NCBI GenBank assembly: GCA_964471235.1
Contig: CAYYGL010000067.1
Location: 1-22,958, forward strand
Direction: 5' to 3'
DNA length: 22,958 nucleotides
From: CAYYGL01 sp964471235
GTDB lineage: Bacteria > Calditrichota > Calditrichia > RBG-13-44-9 > J075
The notes below the pieces were generated by a model that worked only from the letters and a program-made list of their open reading frames with translations, ran no database searches and was not told where the DNA came from. The position numbers were made by a program, and so were the translations under genes. Below, one piece after another: positions 1 to 7,780 of the stretch. Every line of letters begins with the position of its first letter. Positions within the stretch are counted from its first letter, which is position 1.

Positions 1-171
1 CACCCCTTACTGTCGGTAATTAAACCTTCCATGCAGAGTACCTCGCAACAAGCCTAGTTGGTGGAACCGGTATTACAGCAAGCCCTTAAAGCTGCGGATA
101 GTTACCATCTGCCGGAAAGAATCCTGGAACATGTGGCAGCGATTCGGGAGTATTTAGCCAAAAAAAGTTAG
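1..171 (+). pseudogene. C-terminal tail of an unidentified gene with an in-frame amber codon
   Basis: Frame 1 is open from the window edge to a TAG at 55-57, then open again for 37 codons to a TAG at 169-171. The second half reads like a genuine helical protein C-terminus (for example LVEPVLQQALKAADSYH, then an Ala/Ile/Arg/Glu-rich helix ending in KKS). I do not recognise the family. Either the gene is disrupted by the amber at 55, or the second piece is all that remains, or there is a sequencing error. Nothing upstream is available to decide. Confidence 0.3.
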
Positions 172-261
172 CATCTGCTTTCAGGCAGTCGGCTGTTGAA
201 TTGATATTGTTTGGGACAGCTCTCCTTCGGGATTCGATTGCAACCAGAGACAGGGTAGAAA

Positions 262-906
262 ATGAACCGTTTTTATAGATTTATCCTGCTAATTATTGGC
301 ACCCTGATTTCATCCGGTGGCTGTCAGCAACAAGGGAAAATGGCGGATATCACCCACCCGCCGGTTGTCACTGAAAAGGATAAGCCGTATGCCAATGTTT
401 ATTCGATGTTAGACGGCGTATGGGAAGGGACATTCTACATCTATGAAGATTCAACCGGGCAGCAGCCGGGAATTCCCAAACCGGCAGATTTGGACAGTAC
501 CGTTTTTACCCACCTGCCGCTTCGCCTGGTGCAAACCATCCGGGTACACCAGGAATACCATTCCGAAACGCCGTATTTTCAGCGGGTTAAAATAATCGAC
601 CGCTATCCGGATAACTCCGGCAGGGAAAAAGTGTCGGAAAGTTACGGAGTGAACAAAGTGCAGAACGGAAAACTGTGGTGTGTGGTTCAAAAGCCGGATG
701 AATTGGTGGTGCACCACGGGAAATTAGCGGATCCACACACCATCATCTGGCAGAGAAGTTTGCGGAAGCCCCAGAGAATCGAATACTTTCGGGAAACCGT
801 AACCGACAGTACTTACCGGATTCTGGGATGGGGCTATTACGGAAATGATGATCCCAGTCTCACCCCAAAAACCTGGTTTTACGGGGATTACAAACGGAAG
901 CAGTAG
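262..906 (+). CDS. predicted lipoprotein of unknown function (214 aa)
   Basis: The N-terminus has a basic MNRFYRF start, a hydrophobic stretch FILLIIGTLIS, and a lipobox-like SGGC with Cys21, followed by QQQ. This predicts an Sec-exported lipoprotein in the periplasm or anchored to a membrane. The mature part begins with a LDGVWEGTFYIYE segment. It is rich in alternating hydrophobic and polar strands, aromatic residues and Trp (WEGTFY, LWCVVQ, IIWQRS, GWGYYG), which suggests a small lipocalin-like or other antiparallel beta-barrel fold. That is a fold guess only. I do not recognise a named family. The Shine-Dalgarno is weak (AGGG at 252-255). There is no obvious operon partner: the downstream 413 bases have no convincing gene. 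I am sure it is a gene but not of its role. Confidence 0.8.
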   Translation: MNRFYRFILLIIGTLISSGGCQQQGKMADITHPPVVTEKDKPYANVYSMLDGVWEGTFYIYEDSTGQQPGIPKPADLDSTVFTHLPLRLVQTIRVHQEYHSETPYFQRVKIIDRYPDNSGREKVSESYGVNKVQNGKLWCVVQKPDELVVHHGKLADPHTIIWQRSLRKPQRIEYFRETVTDSTYRILGWGYYGNDDPSLTPKTWFYGDYKRKQ

Positions 907-1183
907 GCGTGTCAATGCTCCCGGGGGTAGAGAAAGACGCGCAACAAGTGCACAGGAAGCACTCCGGGCACATTGAATTCACCAAACACCGCCATGCATT
1001 GTACCGTCACATTCCGGGTGAGCCGGCATTATTTCCAAACGGGTGCAGGGATGTCACCGCTTCTTTCCGAAAAACGATAGGCAAAGTGCCTCAGGGAATC
1101 ATCAACCTCCCGGTTTTGGATATTCTGCTCCTTGCAACCGCAAGGCATTCACTGGCAAAATCTTTCCAAACTTTATTTTTTTC
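907..1183. other. intergenic stretch without a supported gene
   Basis: Short open frames occur here, but none has a good ribosome-binding site, a recognisable domain or gene-like composition. I see no tRNA or strong terminator hairpin. The lipoprotein gene upstream ends at 906. The cold-shock promoter elements begin at 1184. Confidence 0.5.
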
Positions 1184-1212
1184 TTGACAATTTGGGTCGA
1201 CTATAATAAGTT
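1184..1212 (+). promoter_or_regulatory. probable promoter of the cold-shock gene
   Basis: A perfect -35 hexamer TTGACA lies at 1184-1189. A perfect TATAAT lies at 1202-1207, but only 12 bases after it, too close for a normal sigma70 pair. At the standard 17-base spacing the hexamer is TAAGTT (1207-1212), similar to the TAAATT found at the same spacing ahead of the yceD homologue. Either reading places the start of transcription near 1214-1220. That gives a leader of about 100 bases, which is typical of cold-shock mRNAs. Confidence 0.55.
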
Positions 1213-1319
1213 GTTTCGTTCTTCTTAGGAGTTCCAGCCTGCTTTCTTTCCGGAACAGTCTTGAAGCGCCTAAGGTAATTAAATTTATTTTAAGTTTCAT
1301 ATTCAAAGGAGTCGTAGTA

Positions 1320-1532
1320 ATGTCAGACCGTGTAACCGGAACCGTTAAATGGTTCAACGCTAGCAAGGGCTATGGGTTTATCTCAAGAGAAGACGGCGAA
1401 GACGTCTTCGTACACTATAGCTCGATTCGTGACACTGGTGGTTTTCGTTCTTTGGAAGAAGGCCAGGAAGTGGAATTCACATTAGGTGAGGGTAAGAAGG
1501 GTCCTCAGGCGCAAGATGTGACCGTGTTGTAG
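1320..1532 (+). CDS. cold-shock-domain protein, CspA family (70 aa)
   Basis: A complete, canonical single cold-shock domain, binding single-stranded RNA or DNA in the cytoplasm and acting as an RNA chaperone. The N-terminus has the family GTVKWFN (residues 7-13), then RNP1 KGYGFI (16-21) and RNP2 VFVHYSSI (29-36). The C-terminal strand region is VEFTLGEGKKGPQAQDVTVL. Length is the usual 65-75 aa. The start is fixed by a strong AAAGGAG at 1305-1311, eight bases before the ATG. The gene is a single transcription unit, with a promoter candidate about 100 bases upstream and an intrinsic terminator at 1564-1598. The leader and family suggest post-transcriptional or temperature control. Which csp paralogue this is, and whether it is cold-induced, cannot be told. 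Confidence 0.97.
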   Translation: MSDRVTGTVKWFNASKGYGFISREDGEDVFVHYSSIRDTGGFRSLEEGQEVEFTLGEGKKGPQAQDVTVL

Positions 1533-1563
1533 CTCCCGAGATAAAAGCTGACAAAAATGAACA

Positions 1564-1598
1564 GTGCAGTATGCGTTTTGCATGCTGCACTTTTTTTT
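1564..1598 (+). terminator. strong intrinsic terminator of the cold-shock gene
   Basis: GTGCAGTATGC (1564-1574) pairs with GCATGCTGCAC (1580-1590) over 11 base pairs with a single T-G wobble around a five-base loop. It is followed at once by eight T (1591-1598). This is a textbook rho-independent terminator, 31 bases after the csp stop codon. Confidence 0.93.
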
Positions 1599-1749
1599 GG
1601 AAAAAAGTCACCCTGCCGTTTCCTGCAACGTTGCATTTCCTTCCTCTATCTCCCTGCAATAAACATCATCACTATCGGGATTTCTCGCCCGCTTCACCGC
1701 TCATTAGCAGCAACCAATATTTGCTCCGCTCAGCAAAGTTTCTCTTTCC

Positions 1750-1778
1750 TTGATAAAAAATATTCCATTCTATATATT
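1750..1778 (+). promoter_or_regulatory. promoter of the secreted lamin-tail protein
   Basis: TTGATA (1750-1755) and TATATT (1773-1778) each match the sigma70 consensus at five of six positions with a 17-base spacer. It lies downstream of the csp terminator and about 45 bases before the chosen ATG at 1830. Confidence 0.6.
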
Positions 1779-1829
1779 AAATCTTTCTGCAAAACCGGAC
1801 GTTGTGAAATACCAATTGGAGATGACTTC

Positions 1830-4800
1830 ATGAAATTTGCTTCTGTTGCCTTGTTATTATTTTCCCTTCTATCTTATGCACAAACGCCAGACATTTCACC
1901 TGCACAATCCAATTCCACCGGCACCCCCACCGGACCCCCCAACATTGTTTTGGGTGGACTGGACCCGGCAAATCCCACGGAATTGGATTCCGTCACCTTA
2001 ACGGCCTTTATTTCCGATGATGGGGTTATCATGACGGCATCCCTTTTTTATTCTCCGGACGGCATCGTTTTCGACAGCACTGCCATGACCAATCTTGCCG
2101 GTATTCTTTACCAGGGAGTCATCCCACCTCATCCGCCGGGAACCACCGTGCATTACTTTGTGACTGCGACAGATGATGAAAACCTGACCGCGGTCTCCGA
2201 TACCCTGACGTATACGGTGCTCGGCAGCACGCCGGGCGGACCCCATTTGTTAATCAGCGAATTTGCCGTCACCCCCACTGCCGGGGAATTTGTGGAAATC
2301 TATAATCCTACTGACAGCGTGATTGACCTGTCCAATTACTACCTGACCGACGCCACTTTTGCCGGCAGCGGCGCTTATTATTACAACATTGTCACCGGTA
2401 ATAATGCCGGGGGGGGTACTGCCGGAGATTTTCATGCCCGTTTCCCGGCAGGTGCCACCATTGCCCCGGGCGAGGCGCAAACCATCGCCATGAACGGCAG
2501 CGACTTTGTGACAACTTATAGCATCTCTCCGACTTACGAATTGTACGATACCGACGGAAACATCCCGGATATGTTAGAAGCATTGCCCGGTTCCATCAAC
2601 GGGCAGGGCGGGCTAACCAACAGCGGGGAGGTGCTTATCCTCTATTTCTGGGACGGGCAAAGCGATCTGGTACAGGATGTGGATTACGTGGTCTGGGGAG
2701 ATAAGGCAGAGGCAGTGGATAAATCCGGCGTTTCCATTGACGGGCCGGACCCGGATAACACGCCATCTACTTACTTAAACGACACCGATATTGCCAGCCA
2801 AATTGCCGTTTCCAGTGGGCAGCCGCATGACATCGGGGAGACCAGCCAGCGATTGGATTTAATGGAACATGGCGAAACCCTTTCGGCTGGCAACGGCATC
2901 ACCGGGCATAATGAAACCAGCGAAAACCTGGCGACTTCTTTTCAGGTCGGGGCGCCCAACCCGGGGTTTGGGCCCGGTGGACCTACACCGCCTTCTATTA
3001 CCCAGGTTACTCACTCGCCCTCAACCCCAACCCCATCAGACCCGGTGACCGTTACGGCTATCATCAAAGATAATGGCGTTATTGTCAACGCCCGCCTCCA
3101 TGTTTCCATCAACGGGGCGGCGTTTGACAGCACCGATATGTCACCGGTCAGCGGGGATACCACCTACCAGGCAACCATTCCGGCCCAACCGGAAAGCACC
3201 ACAGTTGCCTATTTTGTCTCTGCCGTGGATAATGACGGCTTGCGGGCAACCTCTGCTACTGTTACCTATACCGTTTTCACCCCTTCACAGGGAACCCCCC
3301 ATCTGCTGATCAGTGAAATTGTGGTGACCCCAACAGACGGCGAATTTGTGGAGATTTACAATCCCACTGATAATCCCATTGATTTAAGTGATTATTACCT
3401 GACCGATGCCACCTTTGCCGGGGGTGGAACCTATTACTACAACATCGTTACCGGCAGCAATGCCGGCGGCGGCGATTTCGGGGACTTCCACGCCCGCTTT
3501 CCTGCCGGGGCAAGCATCGCTCCCGGGGAAGCGCAAACCGTTGCCATGAACGGAAGCGGCTTTGTAACCACGTATGGCATTAACCCAACCTACGAGTTGT
3601 ATGATACCGACGGCAATATCCCCGATATGTTGGAAGCATTGCCCGGCTCCATCAATGGGCAGGGGGGATTGACCAACAGCGGCGAAATTGTCATCCTGTA
3701 TTTTTGGGATGGGCAGAGTGATTTAGTTCAGGATGTGGATTATGTGGTCTGGGGCGATAAGGCAGAAGCGGTGGATAAATCCGGTGTGTCAATCGACGGA
3801 CCGGACCCGGACAACACCCCATCTACCTATTTGAACGACACCCCAATCGCCCAGCAGATTTCCATGTCCGATGCCGACCCCCATACGTTTGGAGAAAGCG
3901 TACAGCGACTCTCGACCACCGAATTCGGGGAACGGGAATTTGGCGGGAACGGCATTACCGGTCACGATGAAACCAGCGAAGACCTGGCAAGCGCTTTCCA
4001 GGTAGGTGTGCCCACACCCGGGGTGGGTCCGGCTATCGGTGGGCAACCTCAGATAACGGCTGTCACTTTCTCTCCTTCGGAACCCACTGACCAGGACCCC
4101 ATTACCTTTACGGTAAATGCCTTTGACCCGGACGGCACCATCGTCAGCGCCCAATTGTTCTACAGCGTGAACAGCCAGCCGACCATTACCATTGACATGA
4201 CCCCGCTTGCCGACACCACTTTTCAGGCAACCATCCCGGCACAACCGAATTACAGCGTTGTGCAATATTTTGTGCAAATCACCGATAACGACAACAACAC
4301 GGTTTCTTCTGATCCGGCAACGTTGATCATCGGCGCCAGCAATGGCATTATCCCCATCCGGTCGATTCAGGAAAACCCACAACTGTTTGAAGGGCAGACT
4401 GTAACCGTGGAAGGGGTGGTCACCCTGGGCGCCGGCATTACCGTTCTGGATCGCACCGACGCTTACATCCAGGATGCGTCCGGCCGGGGGATCAACCTGT
4501 TCAGTTTTGATCCGCCCAACACCTATCCCAATATCCAGCGGTTTAACCGCCTGCGGGTAACCGGCACGGTGACCGAATTTAACGGGGTCACGGAGATCAC
4601 CAATTTCACCCCGCCGCAGACGATTGCCGAAAATCAACCGCTGCCGGAACCTTTTTTTGTCTCCACCAACCTGGCAAACGATTTAACTTTTGAAGGCACC
4701 TACATGAAAGTATCCGGCATTGTGAATGACATCGCAGAAGCCGGCGGCGGCACGAATATCACCCTGCAAGATGACCAGGGAACGGTGTTGATCCGGGTCT

Positions 4801-6293
4801 GGAACACCACCAATATCAACCTGGCGTTTATCAATATTGGCGACACGTTAACGGTAACCGGGGTGATGGATGTTTTCCAGGGTGCCGCGCAGATTGTGCC
4901 CGGCTACCCGGATGAAATCATTCTCCCCGGCAAAACCGCCCGGGCAGACGGCAGCGGCATTGCTTTCGTCTCCCAGACGGCGGTAGACAGCTCCGATACG
5001 CTCTCCACATTTACCGTCTCCCTGGTAGGTGTGGTGGATGACACCATCGCCGAGGTGCGCATTGATATCCCCTGGAAATGGCACACGACGGGAACCTTCG
5101 AACCGACTCTGACCGGGGAAGGGGTGGGAAACGCCCACATACAGACAGCCATCGAACCGATTGACAGCATCGTGCAGGTATTTATCTCAAACACCACCAT
5201 TACCCGGGGAGATACGGCGAACTTCACGTTTAATCAACTATTAACCCCCCGGGAGCCGGTGAACTCCGTTTTCTGGATTCGCACCGCCGGGAAACAGGGA
5301 CGGCTTAAATTGATCACCGATGTCCCCAAAATAGCGGTTGCCGGCGGCGGCCGATACCTGATTTATGACTTACAGGTAAACTCGGCAGAATTCTCCGGGA
5401 ATGTAACCGTGCAGGGAGTTACCACCATCGGGGCGGGGTTGCTGCGGAAAACATCTTCCGCCGGGGATTCCCTGACCACTGCTTATATCCAGGATGAATC
5501 CCACCGCGGCATCAACCTGTTTCGCTTCGGTCTAATCGATCCCCTTTTGCAACGGGGCAACCTGGTGCAGGTCAGCGGAACGGTCACCGAATTTAACGGG
5601 GTTACCGAGATTGAATACACCGATATTTCCCTGCTGGCAGAAGGGGCGCCGTTACCAAAGCCGGTAAAGCTTACCAACAGCCAGGTCAATTCCCCGCGGT
5701 GGGATGGCACCCTGCTTACCACGGAAGGCATCATTCTGGAAAAATTTTCTGCCGGCGGCGGTACTTCGTTGGAGATCGGTGATGGTGAAGGACAAACAAC
5801 CATTCGGGTTTGGGACACCGCAGAACTGGATTTAAGCGAATTCAACGAGAACCTTCGTATCTTTGCGGAAGGGGTGGGCGGTTTGTTCATTTCCAATGGA
5901 GATACTATTTACCAGATTTTGACCACCTATCAGGATCAGTTACGGATTGATCCCAATTATACCCCCTCGCTGGATAATGTGTCACTCTCGGTGGAGCCGC
6001 ACCCGTTTGTGCCGGACCGCGGGGAACACATTGACATCCGTTACAATGCCGGGGCAGTTAACAATCATATCACCATCCGTATCTTTGATATGGCAGGGCG
6101 GCTGATTACTACATTATTGGATGAAAACGCCCTGATATTGGAAAACACCTTGAGTTGGGACGGCAGGGATCGCTTATTTGACCGGGTGCCGTTGGGTACG
6201 TATATTTGTCACCTGGAGGTGGTGGAGCCGGTCAGCGGCAAAAAACGCACCCGGATGGCACCGATTGTGGTGGGAACGGTACTGAGCCGGTAG
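1830..6293 (+). CDS. secreted multidomain protein: Ig-like and lamin-tail repeats, OB-fold-like domains, FlgD-like C-terminus (1487 aa)
   Basis: The frame is open from 1557, but that upstream part crosses the csp terminator. The ATG at 1830 has GGAG at 1818-1821 and begins a clear signal peptide (MKFASVALLLFSLLSYAQ). Approximate domains are: Ig-like 33-135; lamin-tail (LTD) 137-385, with its HLLISEF...GEFVEIYNPT signature; Ig-like 389-487; second LTD 489-737; third Ig-like 741-836; OB-fold-like 840-1027 (GQTVTVEGVVT, TDAYIQDASGRGINLF, RLRVTGTVTEFNG); a beta-rich segment 1034-1170; second OB-fold-like region 1177-1371; and a FlgD-like Ig/sorting-type domain 1386-1487 (ITIRIFDMAGRLITTLL, SWDGRD, LGTYICHLEV). 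No catalytic nuclease or protease motif is visible. LTD and YhcR-type OB domains are known mainly from extracellular nucleases and surface proteins. An adhesive or binding role on the cell surface is inference. Confidence 0.9.
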   Translation: MKFASVALLLFSLLSYAQTPDISPAQSNSTGTPTGPPNIVLGGLDPANPTELDSVTLTAFISDDGVIMTASLFYSPDGIVFDSTAMTNLAGILYQGVIPPHPPGTTVHYFVTATDDENLTAVSDTLTYTVLGSTPGGPHLLISEFAVTPTAGEFVEIYNPTDSVIDLSNYYLTDATFAGSGAYYYNIVTGNNAGGGTAGDFHARFPAGATIAPGEAQTIAMNGSDFVTTYSISPTYELYDTDGNIPDMLEALPGSINGQGGLTNSGEVLILYFWDGQSDLVQDVDYVVWGDKAEAVDKSGVSIDGPDPDNTPSTYLNDTDIASQIAVSSGQPHDIGETSQRLDLMEHGETLSAGNGITGHNETSENLATSFQVGAPNPGFGPGGPTPPSITQVTHSPSTPTPSDPVTVTAIIKDNGVIVNARLHVSINGAAFDSTDMSPVSGDTTYQATIPAQPESTTVAYFVSAVDNDGLRATSATVTYTVFTPSQGTPHLLISEIVVTPTDGEFVEIYNPTDNPIDLSDYYLTDATFAGGGTYYYNIVTGSNAGGGDFGDFHARFPAGASIAPGEAQTVAMNGSGFVTTYGINPTYELYDTDGNIPDMLEALPGSINGQGGLTNSGEIVILYFWDGQSDLVQDVDYVVWGDKAEAVDKSGVSIDGPDPDNTPSTYLNDTPIAQQISMSDADPHTFGESVQRLSTTEFGEREFGGNGITGHDETSEDLASAFQVGVPTPGVGPAIGGQPQITAVTFSPSEPTDQDPITFTVNAFDPDGTIVSAQLFYSVNSQPTITIDMTPLADTTFQATIPAQPNYSVVQYFVQITDNDNNTVSSDPATLIIGASNGIIPIRSIQENPQLFEGQTVTVEGVVTLGAGITVLDRTDAYIQDASGRGINLFSFDPPNTYPNIQRFNRLRVTGTVTEFNGVTEITNFTPPQTIAENQPLPEPFFVSTNLANDLTFEGTYMKVSGIVNDIAEAGGGTNITLQDDQGTVLIRVWNTTNINLAFINIGDTLTVTGVMDVFQGAAQIVPGYPDEIILPGKTARADGSGIAFVSQTAVDSSDTLSTFTVSLVGVVDDTIAEVRIDIPWKWHTTGTFEPTLTGEGVGNAHIQTAIEPIDSIVQVFISNTTITRGDTANFTFNQLLTPREPVNSVFWIRTAGKQGRLKLITDVPKIAVAGGGRYLIYDLQVNSAEFSGNVTVQGVTTIGAGLLRKTSSAGDSLTTAYIQDESHRGINLFRFGLIDPLLQRGNLVQVSGTVTEFNGVTEIEYTDISLLAEGAPLPKPVKLTNSQVNSPRWDGTLLTTEGIILEKFSAGGGTSLEIGDGEGQTTIRVWDTAELDLSEFNENLRIFAEGVGGLFISNGDTIYQILTTYQDQLRIDPNYTPSLDNVSLSVEPHPFVPDRGEHIDIRYNAGAVNNHITIRIFDMAGRLITTLLDENALILENTLSWDGRDRLFDRVPLGTYICHLEVVEPVSGKKRTRMAPIVVGTVLSR
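1926..4040 (+). repeat. tandem internal duplication, period 1056 bases (Ig-like + lamin-tail unit)
   Basis: The unit at about 1926-2985 recurs at about 2985-4040. The constant offset of 1056 bases (352 codons) can be measured from matching LLISE and YELYDTDG anchors (2535 and 3591). A third, incomplete copy holds only the Ig-like part (about 4050-4335). The LTD copies are nearly identical as protein but clearly diverged in silent positions. Confidence 0.9.
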
Positions 6294-6395
6294 GGATAAA
6301 CCGATCAATGACTGGATGAATGTTTCACAAAACATCAAATTTGCTGCTAAAGCTGAATCGTTCCAATTATGATGGAAAAAAATCGGGAAGTGTAA

Positions 6396-6598
6396 ATGTT
6401 TCATGAGATGGAGCGGTCATCCTGTCGGATCAAGACGTAATAGATGAACATCTCCATAAAACAGTTTTTAATATGACTGGATTCGGAAATCGACTGGTGC
6501 ATGAATCCTGGAAATCGATCGACATGAAGTGTTTCGCAATTTTACTGAAGCATCTTGAGGATATTGGAAAAATCACTGCCAAACTTATTCACGCTTAA
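6396..6598 (+). pseudogene. remnant of a HepT-like (DUF86) toxin, C-terminal part
   Basis: From 6407 to the TAA at 6596-6598 one frame reads as a DUF86/HepT C-terminus: VIDEHLHKTVFNMTGF, then GNRLVHESW, then a helix ILLKHLEDIGKITAKL. HepT toxins carry an R-x4-H-x-Y motif (as in FRNRLVHEYW). Here the Arg position is Gly and the Tyr position is Ser, so the active motif is lost. A piece in another frame just upstream (MFHEMERSS, from 6396) resembles the segment that should precede it, suggesting a frameshift or small insertion. There is no start codon with a ribosome site and no partner MntA-type nucleotidyltransferase. I call it a decayed toxin fragment in the 322-base gap between two envelope genes. 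Confidence 0.55.
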
Positions 6599-6615
6599 CC
6601 TGTGGGTTACTCGAT

Positions 6616-7500
6616 ATGCAAAATAAAAAGTTTTCCGGCGCTACCGTTTTGTTATGGTTAATCATCTTCGGCTTGCAAGCCCATGCCGGCTTGTTTGACG
6701 ACCGCTATCCCAGTGCAAAAGTGATAGGCATGGGCGGCTCCGGGGTGGCGGTTGCCAATGATGTCTGGGCGTCTTATTATAATCCCGCCGGGCTCAGCCA
6801 AATCAACTCCATCCAATTGGGAACTTCCTACACCAGGCTCTTCAACCTTTCTTTCTTCAAAAATTATTTTGGCGCCGCGGTATACCCCCTTCCTCAAAAA
6901 TACGGTGCGGTCTCTTTCAGTGTGCAATACTTTGGGGTCGATTACCAGAACCAGACCCTTTCCAGTGAATATACCTTTGCCCTTTCCCACGGTTTTTACC
7001 TTATACACGATCTGCAAAGCAGCCTGGCAATCGGATATTCCATTAAAGCCTATTACTGGAATTTAGGCACCTCGGTGGAAGGATTAAACCTGGGCAGCAG
7101 CACCACCCTGGGGATTGACGTGGGCTTACAGGCTTCCATCTGGGGGCGCACCTATGCCGGGGTATATTTTTTGAATTTGAATGCCCCGCAAGTCGGTGAG
7201 GAAACCCGGCACGATTTGCCCCAGCGAGTCGTCATTGGTGTTGGTTACCACCCCTATGACGGCGTGACCACCAGCCTGGATTTAAACCGGGTGGTTGGTG
7301 TGGGAGAAACGGAAGTGTGGGGCGGTGCGGAATTTCAGGTCTTTAAAATGTTGTACCTGCGCTTTGGCGGCACCACCAATCCCAACCGCTTTACGGTCGG
7401 GGTAGGGATTGAATACCAGGGCTTTCAACTGGATTACGGCATGCGCACCCACAGTGAATTGGGCGAAACCCACCAGGTGGGGGTTATCTATAATTTTTGA
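6616..7500 (+). CDS. PorV/PorQ-like outer-membrane beta-barrel protein (294 aa)
   Basis: A signal peptide (MQNKKFSG, hydrophobic core, AHA|G near residue 24) leads into the family signature IGMGGSGVAVANDVWASYYNPAGL (residues about 37-60; shown in part: GMGGSGVAVANDVW, then YYNPAGL). The rest is alternating amphipathic strands, and the protein ends in Phe (QVGVIYNF), as outer-membrane barrels do. The FadL-related PorV/PorQ proteins act in or near the type IX secretion system in Bacteroidetes, where PorV carries cargo to the surface. In other FCB lineages the role of such proteins is less certain. It follows the large secreted protein with a FlgD-like C-terminus, so a cargo-handling relationship is plausible but inferred. 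The ribosome site is weak. Confidence 0.8.
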   Translation: MQNKKFSGATVLLWLIIFGLQAHAGLFDDRYPSAKVIGMGGSGVAVANDVWASYYNPAGLSQINSIQLGTSYTRLFNLSFFKNYFGAAVYPLPQKYGAVSFSVQYFGVDYQNQTLSSEYTFALSHGFYLIHDLQSSLAIGYSIKAYYWNLGTSVEGLNLGSSTTLGIDVGLQASIWGRTYAGVYFLNLNAPQVGEETRHDLPQRVVIGVGYHPYDGVTTSLDLNRVVGVGETEVWGGAEFQVFKMLYLRFGGTTNPNRFTVGVGIEYQGFQLDYGMRTHSELGETHQVGVIYNF

Positions 7501-7543
7501 TCTCGATTATTTAAAATGCCAATTAACAAAGGTAGGGTGAAAT

Positions 7544-7780
7544 ATGAAAGCTGAAATATCCGTTCCCAAACCCGTTTACCAATCTGCAAAAAAATCAGCA
7601 AAACAATTAGGGGTATCTCTTAATGATCTCATTACGACAGCGCTAACATCTTATTTAACCTCGCATCGTGTGGAAAATGTAACTGAGATGTTAAATAAAG
7701 TGTATGAGGATAATTCATCCGATTTAGATAAGGTCATTTTACAATTACAAATTTCCTCAATTGGGGAAGAACGATGGTAA
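7544..7780 (+). CDS. MazE-like antitoxin (78 aa)
   Basis: A short protein starting MKAEISVPKPVYQSAKKSAK, followed by LGVSLNDLITTALTSYL. This matches the ribbon-helix-helix type of antitoxin paired with MazF: a beta strand, then two helices, then an acidic tail that would block the toxin (EDNSSDLDKVILQLQ). The start has a purine-rich AGGGTGAAAT just upstream. Its last seven bases overlap the toxin start (7774-7780), the usual translational coupling. Such antitoxins generally repress their own operon as a complex with the toxin. Composition is more A/T-rich than the neighbouring envelope genes, consistent with horizontal acquisition. Confidence 0.87.
   Translation: MKAEISVPKPVYQSAKKSAKQLGVSLNDLITTALTSYLTSHRVENVTEMLNKVYEDNSSDLDKVILQLQISSIGEERW

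Noticed and set aside
909..1187. A 92-codon open frame after the lipoprotein gene
   Set aside because: No ribosome site, no recognisable domain, composition unlike the neighbours, and it runs into the csp promoter.
3789..4637. A 282-codon open frame on the - strand inside the giant secreted protein
   Set aside because: It is antisense to well-supported Ig and OB-like domains, has no homology-like motifs, and results from G+C-rich codons.
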